NCBI GenBank assembly: GCA_023053545.1
Contig: JAKZAN010000096.1
Coordinates: forward strand, 1 to 64,000
Origin: Lepidurus packardi
Taxonomy: Eukaryota; Arthropoda; Branchiopoda; Notostraca; Triopsidae
Length of the DNA: 64,000 nucleotides
Reading direction: 5' to 3'
Part shown: positions 1-10,515 of the stretch, piece after piece
How the letters are laid out: the number at the start of each line of letters is the position of its first letter
How positions within the stretch are numbered: position 1 is the stretch's first letter
Notes under the pieces: model-generated
What the model was told of the DNA's origin: nothing
Seen by the model: only the letters and a program-made list of their open reading frames with translations
Databases searched by the model: none
Made by a program: the position numbers and the translations under genes

Positions 1-114
1 AAGGATTTAATTAAGTCCGTAATGAATTAATTCAGTCCGTAAGGAATTAATTCAGTCCGTAAGGAATTAATTCAGTCCGTAAGGAATTAATTCAGTCCGT
101 AAGGAATTATTTCA

Positions 115-174
115 GTCCGTAATTAATTAATTCATTCCTTACGGAATTAATTAAGTCCATAAGGAATTAATTCA
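115..174 (+). repeat. Inverted-type monomer trio (first copy)
   Basis: Three in-phase units: GTCCGTAATTAATTAATTCA (115-134), TTCCTTACGGAATTAATTAA (135-154), GTCCATAAGGAATTAATTCA (155-174). The middle unit reads CCTTACGG, the reverse complement of the consensus core CCGTAAGG, yet the 20-bp phase is kept. TCCGTAA (116-122) can pair with TTACGGA (139-145), and ATTCCTTA (134-141) with TAAGGAAT (160-167), so the same core can form either of two hairpins. The trio recurs in nearly every higher-order copy. Variants of the flanks include TTCTTTCC (1405, 4460), TTAATTCC (23.98-28.4 kb) and TTGCTTACGG (4115). Confidence 0.93.
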
Positions 175-214
175 GTCTGTAAGGATTTAATTAAGTCCGT
201 AATGAATTAATTCA

Positions 215-234
215 GTCCGAAATCGATTAATTAA
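215..234 (+). repeat. ATCGAT (ClaI) monomer variant
   Basis: The unit GTCCGAAATCGATTAATTAA carries ATCGAT at 222-227, absent from the consensus. Sister forms GTCCGTAATCGATTAATTAA and, in the last 4 kb, GTAATCGACTAATT (60511, 61291, 61711, 62251) occupy equivalent places next to GTATGAAATT and GAAATGAATT units. The site adds a second CpG and gives one or a few ClaI sites per higher-order repeat, a useful physical landmark. Confidence 0.92.
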
Positions 235-274
235 GTCCGTAATGAATTAATTCAGTCCGTATGAAATTAATTCA

Positions 275-306
275 GTCCGTAAGGAATTAATTAAGGAATT
301 AATTCA
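275..306 (+). repeat. Truncated 12-bp monomer (32-bp composite)
   Basis: A full monomer start (GTCCGTAAGGAATTAATT) runs directly into AAGGAATTAATTCA, so 8 bp (CAGTCCGT) are missing and the array phase shifts by 12. This composite closes almost every M212 module and follows GTATGAAATT. It is the main reason that higher-order periods are not multiples of 20. Rarer relatives are AATGAAGGAACTAATTC (for example 31605, 36370), AAGTAATTAATT (about 62725) and AATGAAATAATT (about 62996). Confidence 0.93.
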
Positions 307-730
307 GTCCGTAAGGAATTATTTCAGTCCGTAATTAATTAATTCATTCCTTACGGAATTAATTAAGTCCATAAGGAATTAATTCAGTCTGTAAGGATTT
401 AATTAAGTCCGTAATGAATTAATTCAGTCCGTAAGGAATTAATTCAGTCCGTAAGGAATTAATTCAATCCGTAAGGATTTAGTTCAGTCCGTAAGGAATT
501 AATTCAGTTCGTAAGGTATTAATTCAGTCCGTAAGGAATTAATTCAGTCCGTAAGGAATTAATTTAGTCCGTAAGGAATTAATTCAGTCCGTAAGGAATT
601 AATTCAGTCCGTAAGGAATTAATTCAGTCCGTAAGGAATTAAATCAGTCCGTAAGGAATAAGTTCAGTACGTAGGGAATTAATTCAGTCCGTAATCGATT
701 AATTAAGTCCGAAATGAATTAATTCAGTCC

Positions 731-1236
731 GTATGAAATTAATTCAGTCCGTAAGGAATTAATTAAGGAATTAATTCTGTCCGTAAGGAATTAATTCAGT
801 CCGTAAGGAATTAATTCAGTCCGTAAGGAATTAATTCAGTCCGTAAGGAATTAATTCAGTCCGTAAGGAATTAATTCAGTCCGTAAGGAATTATTTCAGT
901 CCGTAATTAATTAATTCATTCCTTACGGAATTAATTAAGTCCATAAGGAATTAATTCAGTCTGTAAGGATTTAATTAAGTCCGTAATGAATTAATTCAGT
1001 CCGTAAGGAATTAATTCAGTCCGTAAGGAATTATTTCAGTCCGTAATTAATTAATTCATTCCTTACGGAATTAATTAAGTCCATAAGGAATTAATTCAGT
1101 CTGTAAGGATTTAATTAAGTCCGTAATGAATTAATTCAGTCCGAAATCGATTAATTAAGTCCGTAATGAATTAATTCAGTCCGTACGAAATTAATTCAGT
1201 CCGTAAGGAATTAATTAAGGAATTAATTCAGTCCGT
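731..1236 (+). repeat. 505-bp segment, copy 1 (offset 1035)
   Basis: It runs from a GTATGAAATT unit through the TTCTGTCC variant (775) and two inverted cores (921, 1061) to a truncated unit. It recurs at about 1766-2271 with cores at 1956 and 2096. One difference noticed: C1186 against T2221 (GTACGAAATT/GTATGAAATT). The second copy lies within a block that is absent from the next higher-order repeat. Confidence 0.87.
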
Positions 1237-1250
1237 AAGGAATTTATTCA

Positions 1251-1289
1251 GTAAGAAAGGAATTCAATCAATCCTAAAGAATTAATTCA
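1251..1289 (+). repeat. 39-bp EcoRI marker (flank-type)
   Basis: A 20-bp unit GTAAGAAAGGAATTCAATCA is followed by a 19-bp unit ATCCTAAAGAATTAATTCA, shifting phase by one base and creating GAATTC. Copies start at 1251, 2417, 3479, 4306, 4888, 5970, 7178, 7561, 8152, 9479, 10302, 10685, 11276, 12304, 12923, 13347, 13966, 16883, 17502, 18217, and then 55207, 56964, 57203, 58206, 58385, 59568, 59807 and 63642. None was seen between 18.3 and 55.2 kb. Sub-types are GTAAGCAAGG (2417, 4888), ATTCTAAAG (for example 3479) and GTAAGAACGG...AATAAATCC (57203, 58385, 59807, 63642). Confidence 0.9.
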
Positions 1290-1765
1290 GTCCGTAAGGA
1301 ACTAATTCAGTCCGTAAGTAATTAATTCAGTCCGTAAGGAATTAATTCAGTCCGTAAGGAATTAATTATGTCCGTAAGGAATTAATTCAGTCCGTAATTA
1401 ATTCTTTCATTCCTTACGGAATTAATTAAGTCCATAATGAATTAATTCAGTCCGTAAGGAATTAATTCAGTCCGTAATGAATTAATTCAGTCCGTAGGGA
1501 TTTAATTCAGTCCGTAAGGTATTAATTCAGTCCGTAAGGAATAAGTTCATTACGTGAGGAATTATTTCAGTCCGTAATCGATTAATTAAGTCCGAAATGA
1601 ATTAATTCAGTCCCTGTGAAATTAATTCAGTCTGTATGAAATTAATTCAGTCCGTAAGGAATTAATTAAGGAATTAATTCAGTCCGTAAGTAATTAATTC
1701 AGTCCGTAAGGAATAACTTCAGTTCGAAAGGAAATAATTCAGTCCGTAATGGATTAATTCAGTCC

Positions 1766-2271
1766 GTATGAAATTAATTCAGTCCGTAAGGAATTAATTA
1801 AGGAATTAATTCTGTCCGTAAGGAATTAATTCAGTCCGTAAGGAATTAATTCAGTCCGTAAGGAATTAATTCAGTCCGTAAGGAATTAATTCAGTCCGTA
1901 AGGAATTAATTCAGTCCGTAAGGAATTATTTCAGTCCGTAATTAATTAATTCATTCCTTACGGAATTAATTAAGTCCATAAGGAATTAATTCAGTCTGTA
2001 AGGATTTAATTAAGTCCGTAATGAATTAATTCAGTCCGTAAGGAATTAATTCAGTCCGTAAGGAATTATTTCAGTCCGTAATTAATTAATTCATTCCTTA
2101 CGGAATTAATTAAGTCCATAAGGAATTAATTCAGTCTGTAAGGATTTAATTAAGTCCGTAATGAATTAATTCAGTCCGAAATCGATTAATTAAGTCCGTA
2201 ATGAATTAATTCAGTCCGTATGAAATTAATTCAGTCCGTAAGGAATTAATTAAGGAATTAATTCAGTCCGT
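1766..2271 (+). repeat. 505-bp segment, copy 2 (inserted in HOR)
   Basis: Copy of 731-1236 displaced by 1035 bp. It makes 1237-4292 longer than its relative at 4293-6690. Matching offsets are 3055 before it and 2471 after it, so 584 bp are extra here. The flanking GGAATAACTTCAGTTCG unit is present on both sides (1717 and 2301, also 584 bp apart), as expected for a tandem duplication or an insertion through unequal exchange. Confidence 0.85.
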
Positions 2272-2615
2272 AAGTAATTAATTCAGTCCGTAAGGAATAA
2301 CTTCAGTTCGAAAGGAAATAATTCAGTCCGTAATGGATTAATTCAGTCCGTATGAAATTAATTCAGTCCGTAAGGAATTAATTAAGGAATTAATTCATTC
2401 CTAAGGAATTTATTCAGTAAGCAAGGAATTCAATCAATCCTAAAGAATTAATTCAGTCCGTAAGGAACTAATTCAGTCCGTAAGGAATTAATTCAGCCCG
2501 TAAGGAATTAATTCTGTCCGTAATGAATTAATTCAGTCCGTAAGGAATTCATTAAGTCCGTAAGGAATTAATTCAGTCCGTAAGGATTTAATTCAGTCCG
2601 TAAGGTATTAATTCA

Positions 2616-2634
2616 GTCCGTAAGGAATTATTCA
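2616..2634 (+). repeat. 19-bp monomer (one-base deletion)
   Basis: GTCCGTAAGGAATTATTCA lacks one base of the AATTAATT tract. The same deletion is present at 5087-5105, exactly 2471 bp downstream, and so supports that higher-order duplication. Independent 19-bp units occur at 55458-55476 (GGATTTAATAA) and 55621-55639 (GTCCGTAAGAATT). Confidence 0.88.
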
Positions 2635-2846
2635 GTCCGTAAGGAATTAATTCAGTAAGTAAGGAATTAATTCAGTCCGTAAGGAATTAATCCAGTCCGT
2701 AAGGAATAAGTTCATTACGTGAGGAATTATTTCAGTCCGTAATCGATTAATTAAGTCCGAAATGAATTAATTCAGTCCGTGTGAAGTTAATTCAGTCCGT
2801 ATGAAATTAATTCAGTCCGTAAGGAATTAATTAAGGAATTAATTCA

Positions 2847-2946
2847 GTCCGTAAGGAATTAATTCAGTCCGTAAGGAATTAATTCAGTCCGTAAGGAATT
2901 AATTCAGTCCGTAAGGAATTAATTCAGTCCGTAAGGAATTAATTCA
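2847..2946 (+). repeat. Run of five consensus monomers
   Basis: Five consecutive exact copies of the 20-bp consensus. Runs of about three to six perfect units like this recur throughout the array, for example between the variant-rich modules, and they differ in number between otherwise matching higher-order copies. They are the natural sites for in-register unequal exchange. The following unit carries a G10T change (GTAAGTAATT) that serves as a landmark. Confidence 0.95.
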
Positions 2947-3597
2947 GTCCGTAAGTAATTAATTCAGTCCGTAAGGAATTAATTCAGTCCGTAAGGAATT
3001 AATTCAGTCCGTAAGGAATTAATTCAGTCCGTAAGGAATTAATTAAATCCGTAAGGAATTAATTAAGTCCGTAAAGAATTAATTCCGTCCGTAAGGAATT
3101 AATTAGGTCCGTAAGGAATTAATTCAGCCCGTAAGGAATTAATTCAGTCCGTAATGAATTAATTCAGTCCGTAAGGAATTCATTAAGTCCGTAAGGAATT
3201 AATTCAGTCCGTAAGGATTTAATTCAGTCCGTAAGGTATTAATTCAGTCCGTAAGGAATTAATGCAGTCCGTAAGGAATTAATTCAGTCCGTAAGGAATT
3301 AATCCAGTCCGTAAGGAATAAGTTCATTACGTGAGGAATTATTTCAGTCCATAATCGATTAATTAAGTCCGAAATGAATTAATTCAGTCCGAATGAAATT
3401 AATTCAGTCCGTAAGGAATTAATTAAGGAATTAATTCAGTCCGTACGAAATTAATTCAGTCCGTAAGGAATTAATTCAGTAAGAAAGGAATTCAATCAAT
3501 TCTAAAGAGTTAATTCAGTCCGTAAGGAACTAATTCAGTCCGTAAGGAATTAATTCAGTCCGTAAGGAATTAATTCAGTCCGTAAGGAATTATTTCA

Positions 3598-3661
3598 GTC
3601 CGTATATAATTCATTCATTCATTCCTTACGGAATTAAGTAAGTCCATAATGAATTAATTCA
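3598..3661 (+). repeat. ATTC-expanded inverted module (+4 bp)
   Basis: A GTATATAATT variant is followed by TTCATTCATTCATTCC and the inverted core CCTTACGG, with one additional ATTC relative to the usual ATTCATTCATTCC form. The next unit reads GTAAGTCCATAATG, so the stretch is 64 bp rather than 60. Equivalent copies lie near 6090, 8275, 11400, 13047, 14090, 17635 and 18340. None was seen after 18.4 kb. This looks like tetranucleotide slippage that was then spread by higher-order duplication. Confidence 0.88.
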
Positions 3662-4292
3662 GTCCGTAAGGAATTAATTCAGTCCGTAAGGAATTAATTC
3701 AGTCAGTAGGGAATTAATTCAGTCCGTAAGGAATTAATTCAGTCCGTAAGGAATTAATTCAGTCCGTAAGGATTTAATTCAGTCCGTAAGGTATTAATTC
3801 AGTCCGTAAGGAATTAATTCAGTCCGTAAGGAATTAATTCAGTCCGTAAGGAATTAAATCAGTCCGTAAGGAATAAGTTCAGTACGTAAGGAATTAATTC
3901 AGTCCGTAATCGATTAATTAAGTCCGAAATGAATTAATTCAGTCCGTATGAAATTAATTCAGTCCGTAAGGAATTAATTAAGGAATTAATTCTGTCCGTA
4001 AGGAATTAATTCAGTCCGTATGGAATTAATTCAGTCCGTAATGAATTAATTCAGTCCGTAAGGAATTAATTCAGTCCGTAAGGAATTATTTCAGTCCGTA
4101 ATTAATTAATTCATTGCTTACGGAATTAATTAAGTCCATAAGGAATTAATTCAGTCTGTAAGGATTTAATTAAGTCCGTAATGAATTAATTCAGTCCGAA
4201 ATCGATTAATTAAGTCCGTAATGAATTAATTCAGTCCGTATGAAATTAATTCAGTCCGTAAGGAATTAATTAAGGAATTAATTCAGTCCGTA

Positions 4293-6690
4293 AGGAATTT
4301 ATTCAGTAAGAAAGGAATTCAATCAATCCTAAAGAATTAATTCAGTCCGTAAGGAACTAATTCAGTCCGTAAGTAATTAATTCAGTCCGTAAGGAATTAA
4401 TTCAGTCCGTAAGGAATTAATTATGTCCGTAAGGAATTAATTCAGTCCGTAATTAATTCTTTCATTCCTTACGGAATTAATTAAGTCCATAATGAATTAA
4501 TTCAGTCCGTAAGGAATTAATTCAGTCCGTAATGAATTAATTCAGTCCGTAGGGATTTAATTCAGTCCGTAAGGTATTAATTCAGTCCGTAAGGAATAAG
4601 TTCATTACGTGAGGAATTATTTCAGTCCGTAATCGATTAATTAAGTCCGAAATGAATTAATTCAGTCCCTGTGAAATTAATTCAGTCTGTATGAAATTAA
4701 TTCAGTCCGTAAGGAATTAATTAAGGAATTAATTCAGTCCGTAAGTAATTAATTCAGTCCGTAAGGAATAACTTCAGTTCGAAAGGAAATAATTCAGTCC
4801 GTAATGGATTAATTCAGTCCGTATGAAATTAATTCAGTCCGTAAGGAATTAATTAAGGAATTAATTCATTCCTAAGGAATTTATTCAGTAAGCAAGGAAT
4901 TCAATCAATCCTAAAGAATTAATTCAGTCCGTAAGGAACTAATTCAGTCCGTAAGGAATTAATTCAGCCCGTAAGGAATTAATTCTGTCCGTAATGAATT
5001 AATTCAGTCCGTAAGGAATTCATTAAGTCCGTAAGGAATTAATTCAGTCCGTAAGGATTTAATTCAGTCCGTAAGGTATTAATTCAGTCCGTAAGGAATT
5101 ATTCAGTCCGTAAGGAATTAATTCAGTAAGTAAGGAATTAATTCAGTCCGTAAGGAATTAATCCAGTCCGTAAGGAATAAGTTCATTACGTGAGGAATTA
5201 TTTCAGTCCGTAATCGATTAATTAAGTCCGAAATGAATTAATTCAGTCCGTGTGAAGTTAATTCAGTCCGTATGAAATTAATTCAGTCCGTAAGGAATTA
5301 ATTAAGGAATTAATTCAGTCCGTAAGGAATTAATTCAGTCCGTAAGGAATTAATTCAGTCCGTAAGGAATTAATTCAGTCCGTAAGGAATTAATTCAGTC
5401 CGTAAGGAATTAATTCAGTCCGTAAGTAATTAATTCAGTCCGTAAGGAATTAATTCAGTCCGTAAGGAATTAATTAAGTCCGTAAGGAATTAATTCAGTC
5501 CGTAAGGAATTAATTCAGTCCGTAAGGAATTAATTAAATCCGTAAGGAATTAATTAAGTCCGTAAAGAATTAATTCCGTCCGTAAGGAATTAATTAGGTC
5601 CGTAAGGAATTAATTCAGCCCGTAAGGAATTAATTCAGTCCGTAATGAATTAATTCAGTCCGTAAGGAATTCATTAAGTCCGTAAGGAATTAATTCAGTC
5701 CGTAAGGATTTAATTCAGTCCGTAAGGTATTAATTCAGTCCGTAAGGAATTAATGCAGTCCGTAAGGAATTAATTCAGTCCGTAAGGAATTAATCCAGTC
5801 CGTAAGGAATAAGTTCATTACGTGAGGAATTATTTCAGTCCATAATCGATTAATTAAGTCCGAAATGAATTAATTCAGTCCGAATGAAATTAATTCAGTC
5901 CGTAAGGAATTAATTAAGGAATTAATTCAGTTCGTACGAAATTAATTCAGTCCGTAAGGAATTAATTCAGTAAGAAAGGAATTCAATCAATTCTAAAGAG
6001 TTAATTCAGTCCGTAAGGAACTAATTCAGTCCGTAAGGAATTAATTCAGTCCGTAAGGAATTAATTCAGTCCGTAAGGAATTATTTCAGTCCGTATATAA
6101 TTCATTCATTCATTCCTTACGGAATTAAGTAAGTCCATAATGAATTAATTCAGTCCGTAAGGAATTAATTCAGTCCGAAAGGAATTAATTCAGTCAGTAG
6201 GGAATTAATTCAGTCCGTAAGGAATTAATTCAGTCCGTAAGGAATTAATTCAGTCCGTAAGGATTTAATTCAGTCCGTAAGGTATTAATTCAGTCCGTAA
6301 GGAATTAATTCAGTCCGTAAGGAATTAATTCAGTCCGTAAGGAATTAAATCAGTCCGTAAGGAATAAGTTCAGTACGTAAGGAATTAATTCAGTCCGTAA
6401 TCGATTAATTAAGTCCGAAATGAATTAATTCAGTCCGTATGAAATTAATTCAGTCCGTAAGGAATTAATTAAGGAATTAATTCTGTCCGTAAGGAATTAA
6501 TTCAGTCCGTATGGAATTAATTCAGTCCGTAAGGAATTAATTCAGTCCGTAAGGAATTAATTCAGTCCGTAAGGAATTAATTCAGTCCGTAAGGAATTAT
6601 TTCAGTCCGTAATTAATTAATTCATTCCTTACGGAATTAATTAAGTCCATAAGGAATTAATTCAGTCTGTAAGGATTTAATTAAGTCCGT
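4293..6690 (+). repeat. 3.06-kb higher-order repeat, copy 2 (short)
   Basis: Matches 1237-4190 landmark by landmark (EcoRI markers 4306, 4888, 5970; 19-bp unit 5087-5105; ATTC-expanded module near 6090) but lacks the 584-bp block. Gains noted are one monomer near 5480 and one near 6520. Point differences include TTCGTACG near 5931 against TCCGTACG near 3441, and TCATTGCTTACGG near 4113 only in copy 1. Similarity ends near 6690, where an additional inverted module is present here. Confidence 0.86.
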
Positions 6691-8869
6691 AATGAATTAA
6701 TTCAGTCCGTAAGGAATTAATTCAGTCCGTAAGGAATTAATTCAGTCCGTAAGGAATTAATTCAGTCCGTAAGGAATTATTTCAGTCCGTAATTAATTAA
6801 TTCATTCCTTACGGAATTAATTAAGTCCATAAGGAATTAATTCAGTCTGTAAGGATTTAATTCAGTCCGTAATGAATTAATTCAGTCCGAAATAGATTAA
6901 TTAAGTCCGTAATGAATTAATTCAGTCCGTAAGGAATTATTTAAGGAATTAATTCAGTCCGTAAGGAATTATTTCAGTCCGTAATTAATTAATTCATTCC
7001 TTACGGAATTAATTAAGTCCATAAGGAATTAATTCAGTCTGTATGGATTTAATTAAGTCCGTAATGAATTAATTCAGTCCGTAAGGAATTAATTCAGTCC
7101 GTAAGGAATTAATTTAAGTCCGTAAGGAATTAATTCAGTCCGTAAGGAATTAATTCAGTCCGTAAGGAATTTATTCAGTAAGAAAGGAATTCAATCAATC
7201 CTAAAGAAATAATTCAGTCCGTAAGGAACTAATTCAGTCCGTAAGGAATTAATTCAGTCCGTAAGTAATACTTTCAGTACGTAAGGAATTAATTCAGTCC
7301 GTAATGGATTAATTAATTCCGTAATGAATTAATTCAGTCCGTATGAAATTAATTCAGTCCGTAATGAATTAGTTAAGGAATTAATTCAGTCCGTAAGGAA
7401 TTAATTCAGTCCGTAAGGAATAAGTTCAGTACGTAAGGAATTAATTCAGTCCGTAATGGATTAATTAATTCCGTAATGAATTAATTCAGTCCGTATGAAA
7501 TTAATTCAGTCCGTAAGGAATTAATTAAGGAATTAATTCAGTCCGTATGGAATTTATTCAGTAAGAAAGGAATTCAATCAATCCTAAAGAATTAATTCAG
7601 TCCGTAAGGAACTAATTCAGTCCGTAAGTAATTAATTCAGTCCGTAAGGAATTAATTCAGTCCGTAAGGAATTAATTAAGTCCGTAAGGAATTAATTCAG
7701 TCCGTAAGGAATTAATTCAGTCCGTAAGGAATTAATTAAATCCGTAAGGAATTAATTAAGTCCGTAAAGAATTAATTCCGTCCGTAAGGAATTAATTAGG
7801 TCCGTAAGGAATTAATTCAGCCCGTAAGGAATTAATTCAGTCCGTAATGAATTAATTCAGTCCGTAAGGAATTCATTAAGTCCGTAAGGAATTAATTCAG
7901 TCCGTAAGGATTTAATTCAGTCCGTAAGGAATTAATGCAGTCCGTAAGGAATTAATTCAGTCCGTAAGGAATTAATCCAGTCCGTAAGGAATAAGTTCAT
8001 TACGTGAGGAATTTTTTCAGTCCATAATCGATTAATTAAGTCCGAAATGAATTAATTCAGTCCGTATGAAATTAATTCAGTCCGTAAGGAATTAATTAAG
8101 GAATTAATTCAGTCCGTACGAAATTAATTCAGTCCGTAAGGAATTAATTCAGTAAGAAAGGAATTCAATCAATTCTAAAGAATTAATTCAGTCCGTAAGG
8201 AACTATTTCAGTCCGTAAGGAATTAATTCAGTCCGTAAGGAATTAATTCAGTCCGTAAGGAATTATTTCAGTCCGTATATAATTCATTCATTCATTCCTT
8301 ACGGAATTAAGTAAGTCCATAATGAATTAATTCAGTCCGTAAGGAATTAATTCAGTCCGTAAGGAATTAATTCAGTCAGTAGGGAATTAATTCAGTCCGT
8401 AAGGAATTAATTCAGTCCGTAAGGAATTAATTCAGTCCGTAAGGATTTAATTCAGTCCGTAAGGTATTAATTCAGTCCGTAAGGAATTAATTCAGTCCGT
8501 AAGGAATTAATTCAGTCCGTAAGGAATTAAATCAGTCCGTAAGGAATAAGTTCAGTACGTAAGGAATTAATTCAGTCCGTAATCGATTAATTAAGTCCGA
8601 AATGAATTAATTCAGTCCGTATGAAATTAATTCAGTCCGTAAGGAATTAATTAAGGAATTAATTCTGTCCGTAAGGAATTAATTCAGTCCGTATGGAATT
8701 AATTCAGTCCGTAAGGAATTAATTCAGTCCGTAAGGAATTAATTCAGTCCGTAAGGAATTAATTCAGTCCGTAAGGAATTATTTCAGTCCGTAATTAATT
8801 AATTCATTCCTTACGGAATTAATTAAGTCCATAAGGAATTAATTCAGTCCGTAAGGAATTAATTCAGTC
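6691..8869 (+). repeat. 3.12-kb higher-order repeat, copy 1
   Basis: It opens with inverted modules (core 6807) and contains GAAATAGATT in place of GAAATCGATT, a 21-bp monomer (7097), the rare unit GTAAGTAATACTTTCAGTACG (7261), EcoRI markers (7178, 7561, 8152) and a T-run variant ATTTTTTCAG (8011). All of these except the 21-mer and the GAAATAGATT change recur 3124 bp downstream (10385, 10685, 11276, 11135). The offset is 3165 before the 21-mer and 3124 after it, an exact 41-bp difference. Confidence 0.87.
7097..7117 (+). repeat. 21-bp monomer (one T inserted)
   Basis: GTCCGTAAGGAATTAATTTAA has one extra T and shifts phase by one. The same 21-mer recurs near 12241, 13284 and 16820, marking related higher-order copies. 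12241 to 13284 gives the 1043-bp period, and 13284 to 16820 gives 3536. At the matching place near 10265 the unit and one neighbour are absent, which accounts for a 41-bp difference between the 7-kb and 10-kb copies. Confidence 0.88.
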
Positions 8870-9692
8870 CGTAAGGAATTAATTCAGTCCGTAAGGAATT
8901 AATTCAGTCCGTAAGGAATTATTTCAGTCCGTAATTAATTAATTCATTCCTTACGGAATTAATTAAGTCCATAAGGAATTAATTCAGTCTGTAAGGATTT
9001 AATTAAGTCCGTAATGAATTAATTCAGTCCGTAAGGAATTAATTCAGTCCGTAAGGAATTAATTCAGTCCGTAAGGAATTAATTCAGTCCGTAAGGAATT
9101 ATTTCAGTCCGTAATTAATTAATTCATTCCTTACGGAATTAATTAAGTCCATAAGGAATTAATTCAGTCTGTAAGGATTTAATTCAGTCCGTAATGAATT
9201 AATTCAGTCCGAAATCGATTAATTAAGTCCGTAATGAATTAATTCAGTCCGTATGAAATTAATTCAGTCCGTAAGGAATTATTTAAGGAATTAATTCAGT
9301 CCGTAAGGAATTATTTCAGTCCGTAATTAATTAATTCATTCCTTACGGAATTAATTAAGTCCATAAGGAATTAATTCAGTCTGTAAGGATTTAATTAAGT
9401 CCGTAATGAATTAATTCAGTCCGTAAGGAATTAATTCAGTCCGTAAGGAATTAATTCAGTCCGTAAGGAATTTATTCAGTAAGAAAGGAATTCAATCAAT
9501 CCTAAAGAATTAATTCAGTCCGTAAGGAACTAATTCAGTCCGTAAGGAATTAATTCAGTCCGTAAGTAATACTTTCAGTACGTAAGGAATTAATTCAGTC
9601 CGTAATGGATTAATTAATTCCGTAATGAATTAATTCAGTCCGTATGAAATTAATTCAGTCCGTAATGAATTAATTAAGGAATTAATTCAGTC
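8870..9692 (+). repeat. 823-bp tandem unit, copy 1
   Basis: It contains inverted cores at 8949, 9129 and 9341, the ATTATTTAAGG truncated form, an EcoRI marker (9479) and GTAAGTAATACTTTC (9562). Every landmark recurs 823 bp later (9772, 9952, 10164, 10302, 10385). The ATTATTTAAGG and TAATACTTTC variants tie both copies to 6.8-7.4 kb, so this is a local duplication of part of the 3.12-kb repeat. Confidence 0.9.
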
Positions 9693-10515
9693 CGTAAGGA
9701 ATTAATTCAGTCCGTAAGGAATTAATTCAGTCCGTAAGGAATTATTTCAGTCCGTAATTAATTAATTCATTCCTTACGGAATTAATTAAGTCCATAAGGA
9801 ATTAATTCAGTCTGTAAGGATTTAATTAAGTCCGTAATGAATTAATTCAGTCCGTAAGGAATTAATTCAGTCCGTAAGGAATTAATTCAGTCCGTAAGGA
9901 ATTAATTCAGTCCGTAAGGAATTATTTCAGTCCGTAATTAATTAATTCATTCCTTACGGAATTAATTAAGTCCATAAGGAATTAATTCAGTCTGTAAGGA
10001 TTTAATTCAGTCCGTAATGAATTAATTCAGTCCGAAATCGATTAATTAAGTCCGTAATGAATTAATTCAGTCCGTATGAAATTAATTCAGTCCGTAAGGA
10101 ATTATTTAAGGAATTAATTCAGTCCGTAAGGAATTATTTCAGTCCGTAATTAATTAATTCATTCCTTACGGAATTAATTAAGTCCATAAGGAATTAATTC
10201 AGTCTGTAAGGATTTAATTAAGTCCGTAATGAATTAATTCAGTCCGTAAGGAATTAATTCAGTCCGTAAGGAATTAATTCAGTCCGTAAGGAATTTATTC
10301 AGTAAGAAAGGAATTCAATCAATCCTAAAGAATTAATTCAGTCCGTAAGGAACTAATTCAGTCCGTAAGGAATTAATTCAGTCCGTAAGTAATACTTTCA
10401 GTACGTAAGGAATTAATTCAGTCCGTAATGGATTAATTAATTCCGTAATGAATTAATTCAGTCCGTATGAAATTAATTCAGTCCGTAATGAATTAATTAA
10501 GGAATTAATTCAGTC
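9693..10515 (+). repeat. 823-bp tandem unit, copy 2
   Basis: Second copy of 8870-9692. I noticed no internal difference at the landmarks compared. Downstream it continues into GGAATAAGTTCAGTACG as the 7.4-kb copy does, whereas copy 1 continues into the start of copy 2. Copy 2 is therefore the one still joined to the parental neighbour. Confidence 0.89.

Larger units (their letters stand above)
137..348 (+). repeat. 212-bp recurrent module (M212)
   Basis: From one inverted core (CCTTACGG at 137) to the next (349) is exactly 212 bp: nine 20-bp monomers plus one 32-bp unit made of an 18-bp piece and a 14-bp piece. Variant order is: inverted-type, GTCCATAAGG, GTCTGTAAGGATTT, GTAATG, GAAATCGATT, GTAATG, GTATGAAATT, truncated unit, ...TTATTTCA, GTAATTAATT. 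The same order and exact spacing were confirmed at 9129-9341, 9952-10164, 11913-12125, 16492-16704, 20850-21062 and 23987-24199. Many further copies exist. At 16000-16232 the spacing is 232 because the GTATGAAATT unit is doubled. At 14623-14815 it is 192 because one unit is missing. This is the basic building block above the monomer. Confidence 0.92.
1..730 (+). repeat. Left-edge segment, core-type
   Basis: It begins inside an M212 module with inverted cores at 137 and 349. From 349 onward it carries TTCAATCC, GGATTT, GTTCGTAAGGTATT (507), TTTAGTCC and GTACGTAGGG variants. The same series occurs at an offset of 15,059 (GTTCG at 15566; TTCTGTCC at 775 against TTATGTCC at 15834) and throughout 18.9-31 kb. 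The window therefore opens in the family that dominates its centre, cut by the window edge. No gene or unique sequence. Confidence 0.87.
1237..4292 (+). repeat. 3.06-kb higher-order repeat, copy 1
   Basis: Flank-type unit starting at the first 39-bp EcoRI marker (1251) and continuing through markers at 2417 and 3479, CATTACGTGAGG units (about 1549, 2714, 3324) and the ATTC-expanded module (3598). The following copy starts 3055 bp downstream (marker at 4306). Offsets within it change to 2471 and then 2491: first because of the 584-bp extra block, then because of one extra monomer near 5480. Long runs of consensus monomers sit between landmarks. Confidence 0.87.

Noticed and set aside
135..154. 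Large inverted segments of the array
   Set aside because: Only single 20-bp units show the reverse-complement core. The neighbouring monomers on both sides stay in the + orientation throughout the window.
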